Source: Antilocapra americana (taxonomy: Eukaryota > Chordata > Mammalia > Artiodactyla > Antilocapridae). Taken from it: DNA of 64,000 nucleotides. Numbering within the stretch: position 1 is the first letter of the stretch; each line of letters opens with the position of its first letter. Below are positions 57,960-64,000 of this stretch, one piece after another. The notes below the pieces were generated by a model that saw only the letters and a list, made by a program, of their open reading frames with translations, did no database searches and was not told the DNA's origin. The DNA is taken from assembly GCA_007570785.1 (NCBI GenBank), contig ML664161.1, positions 929,658 to 993,657 on the forward strand, in the 5' to 3' direction. The translations under genes and the position numbers were made by a program.

Positions 57960-59330
57960 ACTAAATGGGTTTGTGCAGGCCTAGAGATAGGAAATGGAAT
58001 GTGAAGGTTAGAACCTTCAGTACCTTCTTTTGGAATTAGAATTTTGTATGTTATATTTAGAATGTGTATTAGAATCATATCAACTTCATATTAGAATTAT
58101 ATGTATATATATGTATAATATATTCAAATACATAATATAATTTACAGTGTATATTGGAAATGTATGTTAGAATATATAATTATAATATTTCCATATATGA
58201 AATAAGTATAATTTAGTACCGGCATTTTATTACATACAGTTTCTTAGCTTTCTAAATTAATGATCCTTACCTCAAAGTGTTATCATACCAGTCATTCAGG
58301 TTTGGGAGCATGAAGTAGTACACACAATTTATCAATGTAAACATGGCAATTACAGTATAATAATTATTTTTTATTAAAAGTAGTATCTATATGAGGTTTT
58401 TATAAAGGCTGTCTGTTTAGTCTCATGGTCTAAGCTAGCGAGAAAGTAAATAGTAAAGTGAGACTGCTTTACTATTTCAGTCTTAAACAATGTAGGGCTA
58501 TGAAAAAAAAAGACTCATATTTTTTGGTTTTATTTACTTAGTTGCTCAGTCATCATTAACTTATCACATACTCTGTTTTGCATTTTTGAGTGTTCCCAGG
58601 GATCAGAGACTGGTAGAAAACAGAACTGAGAAGTTAACAGTTTAGTAAAAGAGCCAAGATATTCAGAACGGCCAAACAACAAGACAACTGGACATATGAA
58701 TGGTGCCAGACTTACAAAGTTATTTAGAGTGATAAAAGAGATATTGCAGCAAGTTAAGACTTTCCTATCTATGTATGTAACCTGTAGCAGATATCAGAAA
58801 ACTTTGATATTCTGCCCCACCCCAAAAAATAAGTGTTTAGCATTTCTAGAACAAATTCATTTTGAGAAAACAATCTGAAGTTTTTTTTTTTTTTCTTTCA
58901 CAAGTAATATTACAATACTTCAAGTAGGCTTAGTCAGGAGTTTTAATAAATAGACTTACATACATATCATAATTTCTATAATGGATATATTCCTAAAGAT
59001 TGCAATAACATAGTGATATGTATAATAATGTTTTAAATTTAAAATGATCTTGCAAATTAGTCTGTAACAGAGAATCATTTTAGTTTTTTAAGTCACTTTG
59101 ATATTTTTGTGAAAATATAGATTTTATTTTTATGGTGTTTCTTTTCCTTAATTTATTAAACAGAACTATGGATTGTCTTTCATGTGCAGGAAGGGTAATA
59201 AGCAGAATGAAATGAAGGGATATAATGAGGTATAATGAGCATTGATTATATGCTAGAGGAAAGAAAAACTGTACATGATATGGGTGAGATGCTTTGAAAA
59301 TCAACTCACAGAAAATATACTCTGCATGTT
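57960..59330. other. Unassigned AT-rich DNA
   Basis: 58080-58200 is a (TA)-rich low-complexity stretch, and a T-run lies at 58880-58894. Frames at 58696-58878 and 59080-59304 (minus) lack support. Confidence 0.4.
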
Positions 59331-59344
59331 GAGTTTTCGTAGGC

Positions 59345-59382
59345 TGAGAGTGACAGACAGAGAGAGAGACAGAGACAGGAAA
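59345..59382. repeat. GA-rich simple repeat
   Basis: gagagtgacagacagagaga followed by gagacagagacagga is a degenerate (GACA/GA)n tract. Confidence 0.8.
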
Positions 59383-59654
59383 ACGGATAGAGGAAAAATT
59401 TAAATTAAAGAAAAAGCATTGGCAAGTGAAATTAAATATCTAAGTATGGAAGTTTATAGAAAGTTCTGAGCATGCTTGTTGTATTTAATGAGTCAGTACT
59501 TGAAACCATGTAGGAGGTGTGTTAAATTGGGTAATTGGACCAAGTACTTCTCTTTTTTCTGTATCTATGCCCTTTGTCATGTAAACATGCATTCTCAAGT
59601 TCATAAAAGGCAGGTTATTTTAGAAAAATAAGGTTATTTTAAAAAGACCTTTGT

Positions 59655-60240
59655 TCTTTGGGTAGGCCATGTGGCATTCTTCATTCAACTAATACTGACA
59701 GACTTTGTCCAAGTGAGGGTTGGAAAGGAATTTTCCAACACAGAGTATTTCAGAAAGGAGTGCATAATAAGGACTGAGAGCAAAGATAATGAGGGTGCTG
59801 CAAGCAAAGCAGGCCAGTCTCCTGACCTCCTGACAGACCAGGGAGAGCCGACCCCTTTTGGGGGTTAGTAGACAATTTTTATAGCCTCAAGACAAAGAAA
59901 ATTCCTGCTGAAAGGATAGCATTAGGTAATTGGTTAGGGTGGGTATTTTTTTCTAATATGAGGTCAAGGATCTGGTAGGTTTAGATGTGGGAGGTGGCGA
60001 GGGGGGTTCAGGCAGTTCCAGAGACCTTGGTGCCAAGCTCTGCATCTGCTGCCTTAGTACAAGGCTCCAAAAACACAATCTTAGATTCGCTCGGGCAGTT
60101 GGGCTTTGTGCTGTTCTTATGTTGACACAGTAAGATGATGGTCGTTGCTAGCTTGCTGATACATAGATCCATGCAGAATGGCAGACAGATGGCCAGACTG
60201 GCAATCTCCACTTTGGAGCCAAGCCCTTATGAGCCTACAC
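59655..60240 (-). mobile_element. LTR-like element (probable solo endogenous retrovirus LTR)
   Basis: On the minus strand a CCAAT box (ctaaccaattacc, about 59925-59938) is followed about 50 bp later by a TATA box (gctataaaaattgtc, 59871-59885), then a GC-richer leader (gggtcggctctccctggtct), as in an LTR U3-R. The U3 would start near 60240 with tgtaggctcataaggg. The region is clearly richer in GC and CpG than its flanks. No internal retroviral genes are seen, so a solo LTR is likely. Boundaries and family are unresolved, and I found no AATAAA or TSD. Confidence 0.5.
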
Positions 60241-60244
60241 AACA

Positions 60245-63200
60245 TAAACTTACCTACAAATGCACAGAAAAAAATGAATATATTCCATCTAAAGATACAG
60301 AATTTCACCAATATGATGATTATATATGATGACAATTCAGTTGAATGTGACATTTTCATAATACACTTTATTGTATTTGCTCATTTATCAAAAGTACTCA
60401 CTAAAACTGGGATTCTAAGCATGTATAAATGTAAGTTCTCCCGGTTCAGAGTTGCCCCGTCCCTCACCTACCAAGTACCAAAAAAGAGAATTGTACTTTT
60501 CTAAATAGATTTTACAGATATTCACAAAATATTATATTTTTTCAGCTATATTTTAGCACTAAAGAAATGACCTATCTAAAATTATATAAATACACCTTCC
60601 TCAAGGATTGATTTGGTGTGTAAGCAGTTTTAAGTGTGTCGAGTGGAAATTAGAATAGTCTTTCAGTTTAAATGATAATAACTTTGCTATCAGATGCTAT
60701 GTGCCATAAATAGGCCTTCATTTATCATGATAAATGAACATACTTTTGCAAGACATGAAGCTTTGTATTGTCAAATATTTGACCTTGTCTAAATAGAGAC
60801 ACTATGATTCATCATGGTATGATTAATACATAAAACACCCCAAGTTTGTCATAATAATTTCTTTCTTTTATCTGAATTCCTAGAGTCATAAGTAAGCCAG
60901 AAAGTGATTCACATTTTTTCTGTAGGTTTAGCCATTTATTTAAAAACTAACACTAGGATAAATTTCTCTCAATGTTTTAAAAGTTTGGAGTATTTATTTG
61001 CTGTCGGTATAGGGATACATGAAGTTGAAATGTCAATTGCCAATTCTGGCATTAACATTGTTTATCAAAATCAGTTAAAAAAATCTGCTACTGATATAGA
61101 CACATACATGATAAATTGATTACATGCCTTAAAATTATTAATTGTGTATTTTTAAGAAAATTTAATCAGACTGTTCTTCAAAAGTAACAAGCATTAGAAA
61201 ATTCATATCCAATTATCTCTGTCCATTGACATGGTAGATGTCTGATTTGGTATTAAATTAATTACCAAATGCCTTTGCTTCTTGACAATTGGGTATTTTA
61301 AACTTCAAAGGCAAGTAGATTTTGAAGCAGCATAATAACAAGCTTAGAAGTGTGAAGTGCAACAGAGCTTAAAAGTGAAAAATCAACAGGCTGGGCTGTT
61401 AATATCTTCCAGTAGAGTTAATGAAATCATAGTCTCACAGTATTAAAATACATAAATCATATGATATATGAATATAATTATTTTAAATGAAATTATTGTT
61501 TCATATAACATTAATAAGATGAGCTTTCAAGATGGCATATCATTTTACAAATTGATTCTAGTTAAATTTATTATATTTCTGAGTGCCACCATAGAAGATC
61601 ATGATATTCCTATAATTTTTTATTGTAATTAGCAGTAAACATACAAAAGTTGCATAAACTTTGATCACTATTCCCTAGAAGCATTACCAACTACACTACC
61701 ACTGTTTTCCAAGTTTCATTATTTTACTGTCAGTTTAAAATTAATAGAACATTTTTAATCATTCATGCAATTGCATTAGATACAAATCAGATATAGCTTA
61801 ATGATTGTAACGTGAATTATTTTCATAAATAATAGAGTGAATTAATCTGCATATTATAGCCTAATGTTTCTGAATGAGGTAAAATTTTGAAGCTAATTTA
61901 TAAGCTTATTCGGTGAGGATGACTATTCATTGACTTACTGTGAAAATTAGACACAAAATTGGGAAATGACTACTTCTGCATCTGTAAATACATCCAATTT
62001 TAACATAAACGCACTTAACATACTCATTTCCAAAAACTCCAGAGGTTTGATGTTAATTACATTAAACATTTATCACAGAAACTTTCAGTTAACTGAAATA
62101 ATTAATGTATATTTTACCAAATAATATTTAAAGGGGACTTTTTAAGAGAGAATGAAAAATTATTTGCAATATTTTGTAGTGATTAACATATTGATAATTC
62201 AATCAGTGTTTATTTAATTGCATACCTGAAAACATCAAAAATATGTACTTACTTTGCTAAATATAAATTATTTCTGGGAGAGCTAGTATTAAGCATTCAT
62301 TCTCTAATCTATGAGGATACAGATTTTAAAATCTTTCGCTTATGCACTTAACATGTCATTTAATGTTTGGATCCACATTTTCTTCTTTCAAGTTTGTCCC
62401 TTGCTCTTTCCTATAGCATCTAGCCATTTTCCTTCGTTAAGAGAGAAAAAGTTTGTTTCATGAAAACTCATTATGAAAAGACAAAATATTTAGCAAATAA
62501 TTTGCAACATTTATAGAAATAATAACTTATAAGCTATAATAAATTTAGTTGAAAAATGTAATAAATACATTTTAAATAGTATATTTTTGGTGTAAAATAT
62601 AGACAATAGCATATAAAATTTATGCAATTAAATAAACAGGTAATTCTTATAATGATCCTAAGTTGCTTTGGATGCATAAACATAGCAGGGATAAACTTAG
62701 AGTTTTATATTTATTAAATAGTTCAAATAAAATTCAAGTAAATATAGAATTACTTTCACAAAATTTGTTGACCATCTTTCTATAACAGCATGTAATTTGA
62801 TTTATCATTTAATTATTATCTAAATTATATAATTATATAAATAAAATATATAAAGTTTGTAAAATTCAGGTAGAATTATTTTATGAGATTGCTCTATACA
62901 ATAATTACTAGTCATATTGTTACTATTTGTGAAAATAAGTGCAAGAGGCATATTGGAGTAAATGAAGTTTACATAAATTCAGAAATTGTCCAAGACCTAA
63001 AGTTAATAAACTCAAAACAGCATGATATTTTCATTCCACGTCAATGAGTTAAAATATGATTTCTCACTTGCAAGGTTAAACATGTCACAGTCTGTGATCT
63101 ATATGGCATGAACAAAGTAGTTACGAGTGCTTATGAAATAAATGATAGAAATATAATGTGAAAGTTAAGAGAAAACGTGTGTGACTTAAACAAGTTCTTT

Positions 63201-63320
63201 TGAAAATAAATAGAAAGGAAAGTTGTGATTTAAACAAGTTCTTCTGAAATTTGTTATCCTTCTATGAAGGTAAACTGGAAAGGGCAAATACAAACTTCTA
63301 GAAAGCACAAACAATAAATA
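60245..63320. other. Long unassigned AT-rich stretch
   Basis: About 3 kb without a recognised repeat. It contains many TAATTA/ATTA words (for example 61250-61270 and 61625-61632), which simple AT-richness can explain. Frames at 60178-60504 and 60904-61119 lack support. Together with 34.1-37.3 kb this is the best candidate for single-copy sequence in the window. Confidence 0.4.
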
Positions 63321-63324
63321 CACA

Positions 63325-63735
63325 TAGAATATATATTTACTATATGACATAGCAATTCCACTCTTAGACTCCAACACGTAAGTATATATTGCAGTTAATT
63401 GCAGCATTATTTACAATAACCAAAAAGTGGAAACAACCTAAGTATCCATGAAAAAATCAATTTTTTAAATGTGGTATAATGCTAATGGAATACTGTCAGC
63501 TATGAAAAGGAGCAAAGTTCTGAAATATGCTACAGATTATTTGAAAATACTTTGCTAGGTGAAATAAGGCAGACACAGACAAATATTGCGTGATGTCACT
63601 TATATGAGTTGCTTAAAATAGGCAAATTAATAATAACAGAAAGTAGAACAGATTGCCAGGCACTTAAGAAAGGAGAGATTCCGTAGTTAATCCATTGCTT
63701 AATGAAGTTAGAGCAATACTGTGAGGGTAATTAAT
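63325..63735 (+). mobile_element. Ancient L1 3' end (L1M-type)
   Basis: Sense order: tttactatatgacatagcaa, ttccactcttagactccaac, gcattatttacaataaccaa, aaagtggaaacaacctaagt, atggaatactgtcagctatg, aaataaggcagacacagaca, cacttatatgagttgctt. This is the end of ORF2 and the start of the 3' UTR of an old mammalian L1. It is diverged, and no open frame remains. Confidence 0.85.
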
Positions 63736-63739
63736 GCTA

Positions 63740-64000
63740 AAGTTGTTTCAACTTTTTAATTTTATGATGTTGGCATCTTGTGAACTCTGGATAATTGTCA
63801 TGTTCAGAGATTTTGGTGTTTCCTAACACTTCCACCCTCAGTCAAACTATGCTAAAATCTAGAGCTTCAATAGGTAAACCTGGGCAAGAAGACAGCAGCT
63901 TTGCTGCAAGAGGGGAGATATATTTTTGAAGGAAGATGGGGCCTGTAAAACAAATGTCATATAGAAATGTTAGATGTGGTATGAAAGGCATGGTAAACTT
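63740..64000. other. Unassigned DNA at the right edge
   Basis: Probably partly L1 3' UTR (aattttatgatgttggcatc, cttgtgaactctgg) but not firmly assignable. Confidence 0.35.

Noticed and set aside
58535..58560. Short match to a Bov-tA body (acttagttgctcagtcat)
   Set aside because: Only about 20 bp match and no flanking SINE sequence is present.
60178..60504. A 108-codon plus-strand frame
   Set aside because: Its first part lies inside the LTR-like element on the opposite strand and its second part in AT-rich DNA; composition changes midway.
61200..61700. Cluster of TAATTA/ATTA words as a homeobox-bound enhancer
   Set aside because: Such words are expected in AT-rich DNA. Without conservation data there is no support.
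1..64000. Search for an operon, phage, defence or other microbial-type system
   Set aside because: The sequence is ruminant nuclear DNA built largely of retroposons. No long open frames, ribosome binding sites or gene clusters are present.

Overview
The window is AT-rich vertebrate nuclear DNA from a ruminant (Bovidae or a close relative). The evidence is many copies of pecoran retroposons: tRNA-derived Bov-tA and dimeric Bov-A2 SINEs, BovB (RTE-clade) LINEs, and L1 elements with the 3' UTR typical of ruminant L1. The species cannot be fixed from this sequence alone. I see no complete protein-coding gene, tRNA, rRNA, operon, CRISPR array or bacterial feature. The open frames of 60-156 codons are either decayed LINE reading frames or chance frames in AT-rich DNA.

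Layout: 1-190 is the 5' end of an L1 that runs off the left edge. 0.65-2.2 kb holds one Bov-tA and one Bov-A2. 3.28-5.11 kb is an internally deleted L1. 5.7-7.4 kb is a BovB interrupted by a 5'-inverted L1. 8-15 kb is mostly unassigned DNA with SINEs, two microsatellites, MIR/L2 relics and a BovB 3' end (13.6-14.2 kb). 15.9 kb has a CHR-type SINE. 18.05-19.27 kb is a second 5'-inverted L1. 20-29 kb has several SINEs, a BovB 3' end, a very short L1 and an unidentified, relatively GC-rich block (26.0-26.7 kb). 31.9-34.1 kb is an L1 into which a BovB and a Bov-tA inserted. 34.1-37.3 kb is mostly unassigned. 37.3-39.3 kb is a complex of BovB copies in opposite orientations. 39.9-43.0 kb holds a short L1 and an ancient L1 with a SINE inside it. 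45-49.9 kb is SINE-rich with one BovB. 51.4-51.8 kb and 59.65-60.24 kb are LTR-like. 52.09-52.69 kb is an L1 next to a perfect 41-bp inverted repeat. 55.17-55.24 kb is a weak candidate exon. 55.74-57.94 kb is the longest BovB. 60-63.3 kb is unassigned, and an old L1 lies near the right edge.

How the parts relate: BovB and the Bov-tA/Bov-A2 SINEs share a 3' end, so BovB reverse transcriptase is the accepted driver of those SINEs. Many insertions here still show target-site duplications (TSDs) of 8-16 bp, which gives a readable order of nested insertions. The most unusual structures are the perfect hairpin at 52605-52693, whose arm was the L1 target; the head-to-head BovB insertion at 37.6-38.7 kb; the two 5'-inverted L1s; and the possible 72-nt exon at 55170-55241.
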